Notes under the pieces: generated by a model
What the model was told of the DNA's origin: nothing
Seen by the model: only the letters and a program-made list of their open reading frames with translations
Databases searched by the model: none
Program-made: the position numbers and the translations under genes
Shown: positions 8,473 to 16,655 of the stretch, in pieces
Layout: each line of letters starts with the position of its first letter
Position numbering within the stretch: the first letter of the stretch is position 1
Assembly (NCBI GenBank): GCA_964456445.1
Contig: CAYWBI010000035.1
Span: forward strand, 1 to 26,443
Source: CAYWBI01 sp964456445
Lineage (GTDB): Bacteria > Calditrichota > Calditrichia > Calditrichales > J004
Length of the DNA: 26,443 nt
Reading direction: 5' to 3'

Positions 8473-9246
8473 CTATTCAGCCAACGCAGGTATATTTATA
8501 TTTTGAGATAGCAAAACGGCCTTGTTATCCTGAAGCTTAATCTGTATGGATGTCGCGGAATTTGATAAGCGACGGAACGCCACGAGTGTTGATGTGTTGG
8601 AGAAAACCGATACCTGCAAAACGCCCGGCTGATTTAGAAAAGTCTTGGAACCCATTTCTGAGCTAAGCTGGAAAATTGAGTGCAGGGAGCGGTTATCGAA
8701 AAAGAAAGTAGCCTTTACGCTGTGTTTTGGGATCAACGTCGATTGTAGCCAGACTTCCCGCAGGTTTTGATAAAAAGTGATATTGCCGCTTAGGCTTTGA
8801 TGTTCAATTTTAATCGATTGTAAAACATGGAAAGATTCGTTTGTAAATTGACCAATGGTTGTACTAAAATTTATTGGCTGAATTGATGGAAGTTTTCTTT
8901 GAAAGATGAGAGCACCGGCCAGAAGGAATCCAATGACAAGACCGGTAGAAAATCCCACAATAACCTTTCGTCTGGGTTGCCAAACCCAATTTAGAAAATC
9001 CAGGCTTTTTCTTTGCCTGGGGAACGGTATATTGCGAATCTGCTCCATAATTTCGCTATAAAGTTGGGCAGGGGGTTGTATGTCAGGTATTTTATCCAGC
9101 AATCGGGATGTTTCCGTCATTGTCCGGTGAAGCGTAGCAATTTTAGGATCATCCTGAATTGAATTTTCCAGAACTAATTGTTCATCATCTGTCAGAATAC
9201 CGTCAATATCACGATTGATCAGTGAAAGAAATTTTTGTTCATGCAT
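8473..9246 (-). CDS. Membrane-bound anti-sigma factor
   Basis: 257 aa. The N-terminal cytoplasmic part (1-90) has the acidic INRDIDGILTDDEQ-like pattern common at the start of ECF anti-sigma proteins. It lacks the HxxxCxxC zinc motif of ZAS-type anti-sigmas. One membrane helix (about 94-116) separates it from an extracytoplasmic, beta-rich domain of about 140 residues. The ATG overlaps the end of the sigma gene by 8 nt (ATGCATGA), so the two are translationally coupled. Family knowledge: such proteins hold the partner sigma factor at the membrane until they are cleaved or change shape. Inference: the PrsW-like protease encoded about 4 kb downstream may cut it. The assignment rests on topology and position more than on strong sequence motifs. 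Confidence 0.82.
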   Translation of the reverse strand: MHEQKFLSLINRDIDGILTDDEQLVLENSIQDDPKIATLHRTMTETSRLLDKIPDIQPPAQLYSEIMEQIRNIPFPRQRKSLDFLNWVWQPRRKVIVGFSTGLVIGFLLAGALIFQRKLPSIQPINFSTTIGQFTNESFHVLQSIKIEHQSLSGNITFYQNLREVWLQSTLIPKHSVKATFFFDNRSLHSIFQLSSEMGSKTFLNQPGVLQVSVFSNTSTLVAFRRLSNSATSIQIKLQDNKAVLLSQNINIPALAE

Positions 9247-9787
9247 TGCCTGTTACACCTTTTTTTATAAGTATTCCGGCCAGTTGCTGCCGAGCCGAAT
9301 ACAAGCGTGATTTCACCCTTTTTTCAGGTATATTTAAGATATCGGCTATTTCTCTATAGCTCAGTTGACGAAAATGTTTTAGTATTATAAGCATTCGATA
9401 ATCCGCGTTTAGGCTTAATAGCGCTTCTTCAACTTGCGTTTTTAATTCATGATCTATAACCATCTTATCCGGTGCATCAGTGGTCAGTTTAATTTCTTCC
9501 TTAAGTTCTGTTTGATTCTTTTTACGTTTTAAAAAATTCAATGATTCATTGATGGCGATGCGATATAACCAGTTGAAAAATTTGTAATGCGCGTTAAAAG
9601 CAGACAATTTTTCGAACGCCTTTACAAATGCAACCTGTGTGATTTCACAAGCATCATCCGAATTTTTGCACATTCGAAACGCGAGATTATAAATAGCTGT
9701 CTGATAGCGCTTTACCAGGCCGCCAAAAGCCTCGGTATTTCCATTCAGGCATCGTTCTATTAATGTAGCATCATTGACTTCATTCAT
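9239..9787 (-). CDS. ECF-family RNA polymerase sigma factor
   Basis: 182 aa, typical ECF length. Region 2 (about 18-88) shows ACEITQVAFVKAFEKL and the core FFNWLYRIAINESLNFLKR. Region 4 (about 119-172) ends with the helix-turn-helix LSYREIADILNIPEKRVKSR that reads the -35 element. It directs RNA polymerase to stress-type promoters. It is followed at once by its probable anti-sigma gene (8-nt overlap) and preceded by a STAS/HATPase/phosphatase set with only 33 nt between. An ECF factor downstream of a partner-switching cassette is unusual, because the classic targets of such cassettes are sigma-B/sigma-F type factors or the PhyR system. Whether the HATPase acts on this sigma is open. Confidence 0.95.
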   Translation of the reverse strand: MNEVNDATLIERCLNGNTEAFGGLVKRYQTAIYNLAFRMCKNSDDACEITQVAFVKAFEKLSAFNAHYKFFNWLYRIAINESLNFLKRKKNQTELKEEIKLTTDAPDKMVIDHELKTQVEEALLSLNADYRMLIILKHFRQLSYREIADILNIPEKRVKSRLYSARQQLAGILIKKGVTGNA

Positions 9788-9820
9788 AAATACATTTCAA
9801 ATTATCAATGGTTGGTAGAT

Positions 9821-10105
9821 TTATTTAATTTTGAAAATTTTATCGAACCCCGCGTATCTGAATATTTCACGTATATGTTGATTCAGATTTAGCAAGGTCA
9901 ATTCCTGCCCTATATCATCCAGGCGTTTTTGGGTAATAAGGAGCACACTTAACCCTGCGCTGGAAATATATTCAAGTCCGTTAAAATCTACACTGCAACT
10001 TGCTGTTATTTTATCAAAAACGTTTTTTGCCTTGTTTACCTGACTGGCATCAAATCTACCGTTTAAGACAATATGGTTTGGCCCCTGAGTGATAATACTA
10101 AGCAT
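9821..10105 (-). CDS. STAS-domain anti-sigma factor antagonist (RsbV/SpoIIAA-like)
   Basis: 94 aa, one complete STAS domain. The loop ISSAGLSVL carries Ser49, aligned with the Ser that the HATPase kinase phosphorylates in SpoIIAA/RsbV. In the unphosphorylated form, such proteins bind the HATPase anti-sigma kinase and free its target. The start codon lies inside the last codons of the HATPase gene (8-nt overlap), with GGAG at good spacing, so the two proteins are probably made in coupled amounts. The SpoIIE phosphatase just upstream would reset the phospho-Ser. Confidence 0.92.
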   Translation of the reverse strand: MLSIITQGPNHIVLNGRFDASQVNKAKNVFDKITASCSVDFNGLEYISSAGLSVLLITQKRLDDIGQELTLLNLNQHIREIFRYAGFDKIFKIK

Positions 10106-10514
10106 TAACGCGGCTCCTGCATTTCTTATTGATGGTTATTTTGCTCACCCCATTTTGAAATTCATAACGGACTTCATCCATAAAGCGATAAACCAGGAAT
10201 AGCCCAAGCTTACCCACCGGGCGCTTTTTAAGGGGAAGTGTATTGTCGTAATGAATAAAACAGCGAGGGTCAAACTCCAGGGTATTATAGTCTGTAAATA
10301 TCATCGTGATTTCATCTGACTTCTGATCTATAAAGAAGATTATTGGTGATATCTCAGACGCATTATATTTTAGCATATTGGTAAAAATTTCTTCCGCTGC
10401 AAGATGCAATTGACGGACGCACCTAGATCCACAATTTTGTTTATCACAAAAAATTTCGATGGTATGGAATAGCTTTTCTAAAGATTTCATACTCTTGCGC
10501 AAAGTTATTTGCAT
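10098..10514 (-). CDS. RsbW/SpoIIAB-like HATPase anti-sigma kinase
   Basis: 138 aa, a single GHKL ATPase domain. The N box is visible as AAEEIFTNMLKY with Glu41/42 and Asn46, and the G2 box as GKLGLFLV (101-108). The G1 region reads DYNTLEFDP instead of the usual DxGxxFDP, lacking the glycine and being one residue longer, which may alter nucleotide binding. Such proteins phosphorylate a STAS partner and, in classic systems, sequester a sigma factor. It lies 1 nt after the phosphatase gene and overlaps the STAS gene, giving the usual phosphatase-kinase-antagonist trio. Its downstream target could be the ECF sigma factor or something not encoded here. Confidence 0.88.
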   Translation of the reverse strand: MQITLRKSMKSLEKLFHTIEIFCDKQNCGSRCVRQLHLAAEEIFTNMLKYNASEISPIIFFIDQKSDEITMIFTDYNTLEFDPRCFIHYDNTLPLKKRPVGKLGLFLVYRFMDEVRYEFQNGVSKITINKKCRSRVNA

Positions 10515-10515
10515 A

Positions 10516-11799
10516 TTATTTGACCCTGATTGCCATGAGTATCATGTCATCTGCGACATTGGATATTCCGCAAAATGCATCCACTCTATCCATAATCGAT
10601 GCGACAATCTTGTCGGCGGAATCGCGGTTCATCTCCCCTAACATGGATACAAGGCGATTTATGCCAAACATTTCGGAGACGGAGTTTGTTGCTTCGATGA
10701 TGCCATCGGTATATAATAACAATAGGTCTCCGTCATGCAGTTTTTTTGTTTCGATTGTGTATTTAGCGTCGCGAGATAAATTAAGTGCAAAATCAAAATG
10801 TTCCAGCGGGGTAACCAGAGCAGAATTAGCATTATAGATTAAAAGTGGGCAATGGCCAGCATTGGCGATAAATATATATTTTTCATCGACGTCAATTAAA
10901 AGATACATCATGGTGATAAAAATATCCGGAGGTAATATTTTTCCTACAATTCGATTTAGCAAAAAAAGAGCCTTATCAGGGGGAGCCTCTGATTCTGATA
11001 TCGAATGCAATATGCCTTTGATCATGGACATAATCATTGCGGATGATGGACCATGCCCGGATACATCGGCAATTACGATCGCAAATTTGTTCTCAGAATA
11101 ATTGAAAAAATCATAATAATCACCACCAACTGCCTGAGCCGGGCGAAAGTGAGTGGCAACATCCAGATTGGGAATGTTAGGGAAATATTTAGGTAACAGG
11201 TTTTGTTGAACCGAGCGTGCCAAATCCAACTCATGCTCCAGACGCATTTTCTCGTTCTCAATTTGTTGTAATTGCCTGTTGCGGATCAATTGACCGGCTT
11301 GTGCCACGATGATTGACATCAATCGCAAATCATCTTTTGAAAAGCGTTGATCGTTTTTTTTGTTGGTCATGGTCAACACACCAATAATTGTACCCTGCGC
11401 ATAAATGGGAATGGCCAGAACTGTTTTGATATTTACTATCTCATCTTTGCTTACCTTGAAACGTTCATCGATTTCCAAATTGTCAATTATCAATGGTATT
11501 GAATTTTTCAAAACCCAGCCCGTGATATGGCCCCCCAATTTATATGATGGCATGGATCCACTGAACTGCTGTTTACGGATGAGTGTCTGCATTGGCAGAG
11601 TGCTGTTTTTAGATACCATCATGATTGCGCATTGTTCTGCGCCCACAGATTTAATGGACTGTTTGATAATTATTTCCAATATCTGATCCACAGACATTGA
11701 AGATGAAGCGGCCATAGCTATCTCGTTGAGAATAGTTAATTCTCTTACGGCGGATTGAAGATGTTCGATTTCTTGATGCAAGGATTCAGAAATGGACAT
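10516..11799 (-). CDS. GAF-domain PP2C/SpoIIE-type serine phosphatase of the partner-switch operon
   Basis: 427 aa. Coiled coil at 1-25, GAF domain about 25-175, signalling helix about 178-203, SpoIIE phosphatase about 205-425. Acidic metal sites include GGDYYD (225-230), ADVSGHG (244-250), YTDGIIEA and ADDMI near the end. It should dephosphorylate the STAS protein encoded two genes downstream. The ATG at 11799 is chosen because GAAGGG lies 5 nt upstream; an in-frame GTG at 11805 is too close to that ribosome site. It shares its architecture with the phosphatase at 1859-3154, and the N-terminal region (about 20-50) is especially alike. First gene of a tight four-gene run ending with the ECF sigma factor. 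Confidence 0.94.
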   Translation of the reverse strand: MSISESLHQEIEHLQSAVRELTILNEIAMAASSSMSVDQILEIIIKQSIKSVGAEQCAIMMVSKNSTLPMQTLIRKQQFSGSMPSYKLGGHITGWVLKNSIPLIIDNLEIDERFKVSKDEIVNIKTVLAIPIYAQGTIIGVLTMTNKKNDQRFSKDDLRLMSIIVAQAGQLIRNRQLQQIENEKMRLEHELDLARSVQQNLLPKYFPNIPNLDVATHFRPAQAVGGDYYDFFNYSENKFAIVIADVSGHGPSSAMIMSMIKGILHSISESEAPPDKALFLLNRIVGKILPPDIFITMMYLLIDVDEKYIFIANAGHCPLLIYNANSALVTPLEHFDFALNLSRDAKYTIETKKLHDGDLLLLYTDGIIEATNSVSEMFGINRLVSMLGEMNRDSADKIVASIMDRVDAFCGISNVADDMILMAIRVK

Positions 11800-12027
11800 T
11801 ATCACCCTTCGTATTTAAAAAAATGACTGTAAGGCCTCTTGTCTATGTTAAGAGTATAAATCAGAATCGATCAGATGGGATATTAGGATAAGCTCAGTTT
11901 GCAGATCCAGATCAGGAAAAACATAAAGGTATGGAACGCATAATGTGTATCTAATGCTTGCCAATTTGCTGAGAGGTTCAATTGCTTTTGATGTAATTTA
12001 GCAAAAAGTATCGCAATTACAACAAAT
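11800..12027. other. 228-nt intergenic region before the partner-switch operon
   Basis: No reading frame of note. It is AT-rich and is the likely site of the promoter for the phosphatase-to-sigma operon. I see TATA-like words on the minus strand (for example TATACT near 11855) but no -35 at credible spacing, so I do not mark a promoter. No clear terminator after the upstream STAS gene. Confidence 0.4.
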
Positions 12028-12384
12028 TCACACTTCGATTGCTTCAGGATGCATGCCCTTTATCGCTTCTTTAGTGGAATAATAAATATTGAATATTCTC
12101 ACAAGCTGAGTAATAACAAAGATGCTGTGCACTTTGTCTGATAGCGCAGCAAGAACCATTTCGCCCTGTTTGTTTTTTACTGATGTGTAGCATTTCATCA
12201 TCACACCAATTCCGACACTATTGATCCAGCGGGCAGATTTCATATCGATTATAATTTTTCGCAGCCCTTCGCTTAGCAAGTAGGTTATTTCATCGGACAA
12301 CAGATCTGTCTCCGGGGGCCCCATAAGTTTACCCGATAGTTTGACGATGCCAACATCGTTTTTGATACTGCTCTTGATACTCAT
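12028..12384 (-). CDS. STAS-domain protein, second anti-sigma antagonist
   Basis: 118 aa, one STAS domain. The phospho-acceptor loop reads INSVGIGVM with Ser56. It has about 20 more C-terminal residues than the STAS protein at 9821-10105 and differs in sequence, so it is a distinct paralog. The ATG follows AAGGAG by 9 nt. It lies 89 nt after kinase B and 228 nt before the phosphatase operon, so it may be expressed separately. It may report to the same phosphatase and HATPase, or be a substrate of kinase B; Ser/Thr kinases acting on STAS proteins are known elsewhere, but nothing here proves it. Confidence 0.9.
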   Translation of the reverse strand: MSIKSSIKNDVGIVKLSGKLMGPPETDLLSDEITYLLSEGLRKIIIDMKSARWINSVGIGVMMKCYTSVKNKQGEMVLAALSDKVHSIFVITQLVRIFNIYYSTKEAIKGMHPEAIEV

Positions 12385-12455
12385 ACGAATTTCTCCTTAG
12401 TTAGTAAAAATTTCCGTTTTTGTTAGTACAATTATATTTTTAAAAAGTTGGTGAT

Positions 12456-12478
12456 GATAATTGTTTGCTAAAATTATC
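12456..12478 (-). repeat. Inverted repeat at the end of kinase B
   Basis: GATAATT, 9-nt loop, AATTATC, overlapping the kinase B stop codon. On the minus strand a TTTTT tract follows 8-12 nt later. This may be a weak, AT-rich terminator; the distance from stem to T-run is larger than usual. Confidence 0.3.
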
Positions 12479-15353
12479 TGCGGCTTTGCCCGCCCTTGAT
12501 GTCAGCAGATAAATGTGCAAGTCTTTTTTCCGCGTCTTCTATTTCCGGGAGTGACCGATCCGCCAACCGCCAAAAATTTATAAAATTTTTATAATATTCA
12601 CGTGCTTGTTTTATATTCCCTTTCTTCTCATATAACAGCCCCAGATGGTAGTGCGCTTTAACCCATTCATACGGAGCCATGATAAAACCGGGATATAAAT
12701 ATTTGATTTTGTGACCAATGATTTCCCGGCGCATTTTAATTGCCATATCCCACTGTTGTTTTTTTTCATAGGCTTCGGCCAGCTCTAATTCAGCCAGCAA
12801 TGGAGAATAAAAATTCGGCGGTGGATGGGAAATATTTTTCACAAGTTGCTGTGCATTACGAAAGTGCTTTATTGCCGTTTCCGGATGTTTTTCAAGCTGG
12901 GCCAACTTACCTTCGAGAATCTGGAGAAAGGCTTGCCGCTCTAGGAGGTCCATGGTGTTCTTTTTGAAATGTCTTATCAATGAAGACGCTTTGTTGGATT
13001 GGCCTTTGCGCAGGGCATCATACGCCAGCCAGCCAGCTGCATCCCCGGCTATCGGCTCCGGAAATTTGTCCATCATCCGATGAAAAATATTCTCAAATTT
13101 TCTATCGTCTCCCAATTCCATAAATAACAGGCCTTTATGACTCATGCCTGAAACTTCAAGGTTAAACGCCTTAATTTCCCGGCCAAACGCACTGGTCTTA
13201 TCAAGCCATTCCGATGCATTTTGAAAATTTCCCGTAAACACATCAATATTGGCCCGGGCCATAAAAAGGGTCCATTGTGTCCATGGGGAATGGCCGAGTG
13301 CGCGTTCCATTGTTTGCTGTAGTTCTTTTTTTGCGCCTTGTACATCGCCCTGGATCCAAAGCTTCATGGGCCGAAAAATCTTATAGGAAGCAAAATCGAA
13401 TTCCGGCGCAATACTTTTGATTTGCTGATAGTAACGTTTTGATGATTCCAAATCTTCAAAGGCACTCATTTCAAATAAAAGTATCACGCCAAGTGTACCC
13501 GGGTCATTCGGCCGTATGCGCGCCGCTTGTTTTAAATGATTAAAAGCTTTTTGAAATTGCTGCATCCAGGCATACGAAACGCCCAAATTCATTTGTCCCC
13601 AAAAGTCATCAGGGAAAAGTTCCACCAGTATGGTAAATTGTTCAATGGCTTTTTTCCAGTCGCCCATGATAAAGGCATGACCGCCGCGTATAAAATATTT
13701 CTCGCGGTCTGTCAGCCCCTCCGATAATGAAAGGGCTTTTTCAAGAAATGGGCGGGCCTGCGCACTCCGCCCAGTGTTCGAATACATGAACCCGGCCATG
13801 ACGTAGGCCATGGCAAAGCTAGAGTCCTGTTTGATCGCCTGCTGCATAAACAGCAAGGCTTTGGACCAATTGAATTGATTGGCATACCGATAGCCGCGGC
13901 GATATAATTGTAAGGCTTTAAAATTTGCTGTGGTCACTTTTTCATACCATTCAGTCTTTCCGATAATTTTCAATGGCGCTAATTCAGAGAGCGATTCGCC
14001 AAGATTACCACGGACCTGGTTTGATAATTTCCGGATTGCCGGCAGAATGTCATTCAGGCTATTTGCATCCTCAGAGAAACTTGTCACGCGTGTGCCTGAG
14101 GCGGGATCGATAAGATGGACGGTGATGTCAAACATTTGTCCTATCTGCCGGATGGTGCCCCCGAGAATGGCGCGAATTTCACCGTCCCGCAGTGCAATTT
14201 CGCGGGCCGTCTGTTCGCCGATATGAATCCCTGGTTTTTTTTTCATCATACGCAATACATCGGCCTCGCGCTCGGGAGATACGATGTTTACATATTGTGA
14301 TTGGCGGAGTTCCCGGGCCAGTGCTTCTTCAATAGCTCCATTAAACACCTCGTTCCCGGTGGTGTTCTCAAAATCTGAGATCAGCACCCAATCGCGTTTT
14401 TCGAATGAAATACTCTTTTGAGGCAGAACAATCAAGGTTCCAAAAAAGATACCCAAAAATAGCAGAACGCCCATCCAGAACAGCGAGGATGAAAACAAGT
14501 GGCGTTTTGGTGACCGTGCCCGTTTTTTGCTTTCATGATTAATAACCTGAGTTGTTTTACGCAGGTCTGTGAGCATTTCATCCATGTGTTGATAACGATT
14601 TTTCCTGTCTTTTTCCAAAGCCTTGAGCACAATCCGTTCTAAACCCATCGGCACGCCGCTGCGCAGGGCGGTGGGCGGTTCAGGTTGTTCATTGATGATC
14701 GAATACACAACCGCCTGTTCGTATTCCCCCTTGAATGGCAACTGTCCGCTAAGCATTTCGTAGAGCATTACGCCAAACGACCAGATGTCCGTGCGCGGAT
14801 CGACCTTTTCTCCGCGCGCCTGTTCTGGCGACATATAGTTGATGGTTCCCAGTGTTGAACCCGCTTGCGTGACCAGCGTACGTCCCGGCAATTTGGCCAA
14901 GCCAAAATCCATTATTTTAACATCGTCTTTTTCAGTAAGCATCACATTATCGCATTTCATATCGCGGTGGATGATTTTTTGCTCGTGGGCGGCATTCAAC
15001 CCGGTGGCGATCTGCATGGCTATACGGGTAAACTCGTCGATTGTCAGTTGTCTGTTGGAGATTGTCTCCTTCAAGGAGTGCCCTGGAACATATTCCATGG
15101 CAATAAAGGGCTGGCCTTCATATTCTTCAATCTCATAAACGGTACAGATATTGGGATGGTTCAATGCGGCGGCGGCCTGCGCTTCGTGCATGAAACGGGT
15201 TTTGTCTTCAGGCTTACCCATGGCGGCGTGGGTAAGAAATTTAAGCGCCACGCTGCGTTTGAGCCGGGTATCTTCGGCCTTGTAAACCACGCCCATCCCG
15301 CCTTCGCCGAGCTTATCCAAAATTTTATAATGAGAAATCGTCTTGCCGATCAT
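12474..15353 (-). CDS. Transmembrane Ser/Thr kinase with TolB-like and TPR regions (kinase B)
   Basis: 959 aa. The kinase core (about 1-272) has GEGGMG, catalytic Lys38 in VALKFL, HRDMKCDN, DFGLAKL and MSPEQARGE. A membrane helix lies near 283-305. A TolB-like region follows (DWVLISDFENTTGNEVFNG onward, about 320-460), then a long TPR array to the C-terminus with helices such as YVMAGFMYSNTGR. The kinase is therefore cytoplasmic and the TPR part probably periplasmic, a receptor-like layout. The catalytic loop MKCDN differs from the usual IKPAN/LKPxN, but the key Asp and Asn are kept. The ATG at 15353 follows GGAG by 6 nt; an upstream TTG at 15365 is rejected. Its first 60 residues are closest to the relic kinase C. 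It sits right after the Tc-like fragment and before a STAS gene. Substrate and ligand unknown. Confidence 0.93.
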   Translation of the reverse strand: MIGKTISHYKILDKLGEGGMGVVYKAEDTRLKRSVALKFLTHAAMGKPEDKTRFMHEAQAAAALNHPNICTVYEIEEYEGQPFIAMEYVPGHSLKETISNRQLTIDEFTRIAMQIATGLNAAHEQKIIHRDMKCDNVMLTEKDDVKIMDFGLAKLPGRTLVTQAGSTLGTINYMSPEQARGEKVDPRTDIWSFGVMLYEMLSGQLPFKGEYEQAVVYSIINEQPEPPTALRSGVPMGLERIVLKALEKDRKNRYQHMDEMLTDLRKTTQVINHESKKRARSPKRHLFSSSLFWMGVLLFLGIFFGTLIVLPQKSISFEKRDWVLISDFENTTGNEVFNGAIEEALARELRQSQYVNIVSPEREADVLRMMKKKPGIHIGEQTAREIALRDGEIRAILGGTIRQIGQMFDITVHLIDPASGTRVTSFSEDANSLNDILPAIRKLSNQVRGNLGESLSELAPLKIIGKTEWYEKVTTANFKALQLYRRGYRYANQFNWSKALLFMQQAIKQDSSFAMAYVMAGFMYSNTGRSAQARPFLEKALSLSEGLTDREKYFIRGGHAFIMGDWKKAIEQFTILVELFPDDFWGQMNLGVSYAWMQQFQKAFNHLKQAARIRPNDPGTLGVILLFEMSAFEDLESSKRYYQQIKSIAPEFDFASYKIFRPMKLWIQGDVQGAKKELQQTMERALGHSPWTQWTLFMARANIDVFTGNFQNASEWLDKTSAFGREIKAFNLEVSGMSHKGLLFMELGDDRKFENIFHRMMDKFPEPIAGDAAGWLAYDALRKGQSNKASSLIRHFKKNTMDLLERQAFLQILEGKLAQLEKHPETAIKHFRNAQQLVKNISHPPPNFYSPLLAELELAEAYEKKQQWDMAIKMRREIIGHKIKYLYPGFIMAPYEWVKAHYHLGLLYEKKGNIKQAREYYKNFINFWRLADRSLPEIEDAEKRLAHLSADIKGGQSRR
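15245..15302 (-). repeat. Direct-repeat copy 1, kinase B 5' end
   Basis: This 58-nt stretch matches 16778-16835 in kinase relic C with 3 mismatches by my reading. The match continues more weakly on both sides through the kinase start, indicating a fairly recent tandem duplication of this kinase gene. Confidence 0.75.
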
Positions 15354-15420
15354 CTTATTCTCCAATGTTAAAAATTATAAGACAGAACGATAAGCGCCCC
15401 GGTAATGTATTCAATAAACA

Positions 15421-15752
15421 TTATCTCACAGGCCCCAGATAGAAGTTCAGCAAAGCAGGGATTTCTTCGATGATATCCACACTTGGGGAGAGATATGATC
15501 CGTGGTGTACAACTTCGATACCTTGTCTTTTACCGCTATTTGGTTGAATGCTTTGACCAATGAATCGATATTTTTACTGACCGCCAGCGGAATGATGGCT
15601 TTCTCAACCGCTTCCTCGAGTGCCGCTTTTGGGCTCGCCGCAGGTCGATTGACCAGGATTTTCAGATCCGGCAGCTCGTCGCTGATCAGTCCATAAAAAC
15701 AGGCACATGGAATTTTCGATTTTGTTTTATACGACTCTGCCAATTGCTCAAG
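15421..15752 (-). pseudogene. Downstream, frame-broken part of the TcA-like fragment gene
   Basis: Continuation of the gene at 15686-16549 in other frames. After a 1-nt loss in a run of five A (15753-15757), the frame continues as LAESYKTKSK, then CFYGLISDELPDL and ALEEAVEKAIIPLAV, wording typical of TcA N-terminal regions. Near 15500 a second 1-nt loss moves the frame again; the third frame reads SYLSPSVDIIEEIPALLNFY and stops at 15421-15423. In the uncorrected second frame the stop is at 15447. Restored, the whole gene would give about 376 residues, far shorter than a full TcA (usually well over 2000), so it is a truncated relic or a short derivative that has since decayed. Confidence 0.7.
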
Positions 15753-16549
15753 TTTTTGAGCATGGATGAAGCTCCTGATTTTTCGGCTATCCGGTTCCCG
15801 TTTGGCAGCATGTGCTCCATTTCGTCGTCATTCAGTTTGTCGGGAGCCATCCCCCCGGTGATGTCCTTCATTTTTTTTGCGATCTTTTTAAAATCGCTTG
15901 GTGCGCGGCGAATATCTTTGGGAACAACCAGATTGATGGCGGCATGCTGGGGGGAATTAATCAGCAGCTCAGATTTTGCCAATATCCTGCGGCCTTTTTT
16001 AACCTGAACAAACAAGTCGGCAATGCCGTTCTTTAAAATCTTGGCTGCCTCTTTGGTGTAATCGATATGGTAGCGCCCGGCCTCGTCGGTCTTTCCTTTA
16101 CCCAGGAGAGTCGTCCGGCCAATTTTTTGATCAAAGGCTTCCACTACCAGACCGGGAACGGCAATATTTTCAGTGGTTCTCACCGCACCGGAGACGGTAA
16201 ATTTCTTTTCTTCCTTTTTCAGAGGCACTGGCAAGAAGTCGAACTCGATCTTGATTTCCTCATCCGCGTTATCATAATTCCAGATCACTTTGTCCGCAGT
16301 GGAATAGATTTCCTTGTTTTTGAAGAATATTTTGAAAAAGAGATACGGCTTTCGGTTTAGAAAAAGTTCTTGAAAATAGACGCTCGTAAAATCCATCCTA
16401 AAACTGCCCTGCGCATTGGTAAGCGCGCTGCCTGCCAGGTCATTGCAGATCAGGTCTTTGTCCCACGCCTCGGCCCGCAAAGCGGATATCGCTTGTCTGG
16501 TTTTCCGGTCAACTATTTTGTCGTGAATGGTGAACTTTTTACTCCCCAT
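15686..16549 (-). CDS. Fragment resembling the N-terminus of a Tc toxin A subunit (frameshifted)
   Basis: 287 aa as read, with an ATG after AAGGGTG at good spacing. A first part (about 1-110) and a carboxypeptidase-regulatory-like beta domain (about 115-200, with VSGAVRT, VPGLVVEAFD and TDEAGRYHIDY) precede a segment with PSDFKKIAKKM and LNDDEMEHM. This order is familiar from N-terminal portions of TcA-like proteins in environmental bacteria. The true frame leaves this one at about 15755, so the last 20 or so residues are out of frame. No signal peptide. It lies between kinase relic C and kinase B. Function is probably lost. The other Tc gene in this window (22830-26443) shows only its C-terminal half, so the two cannot be compared directly. 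Confidence 0.65.
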   Translation of the reverse strand: MGSKKFTIHDKIVDRKTRQAISALRAEAWDKDLICNDLAGSALTNAQGSFRMDFTSVYFQELFLNRKPYLFFKIFFKNKEIYSTADKVIWNYDNADEEIKIEFDFLPVPLKKEEKKFTVSGAVRTTENIAVPGLVVEAFDQKIGRTTLLGKGKTDEAGRYHIDYTKEAAKILKNGIADLFVQVKKGRRILAKSELLINSPQHAAINLVVPKDIRRAPSDFKKIAKKMKDITGGMAPDKLNDDEMEHMLPNGNRIAEKSGASSMLKNLSNWQSRIKQNRKFHVPVFMD

Positions 16550-16655
16550 ATCAACACCCTTTTGAATAATTTAAGGATTAATAGAGATTCTTAATAGTTC
16601 TGGCCAATTTTAGTAGTGTTTCATACAATATATTTAAATTATTAGCAAATGCGAA

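Noticed and set aside
14865..15371. 168-codon plus-strand open frame
   Set aside because: Lies antisense to the conserved kinase core of kinase B; no ribosome site and no recognisable domain. A shadow frame.
15745..15765. Programmed -1 frameshift in the TcA-like fragment
   Set aside because: The A run is only five long (C AAA AAC), not a canonical heptamer, no stimulatory stem is obvious, and a second unrelated frameshift follows.
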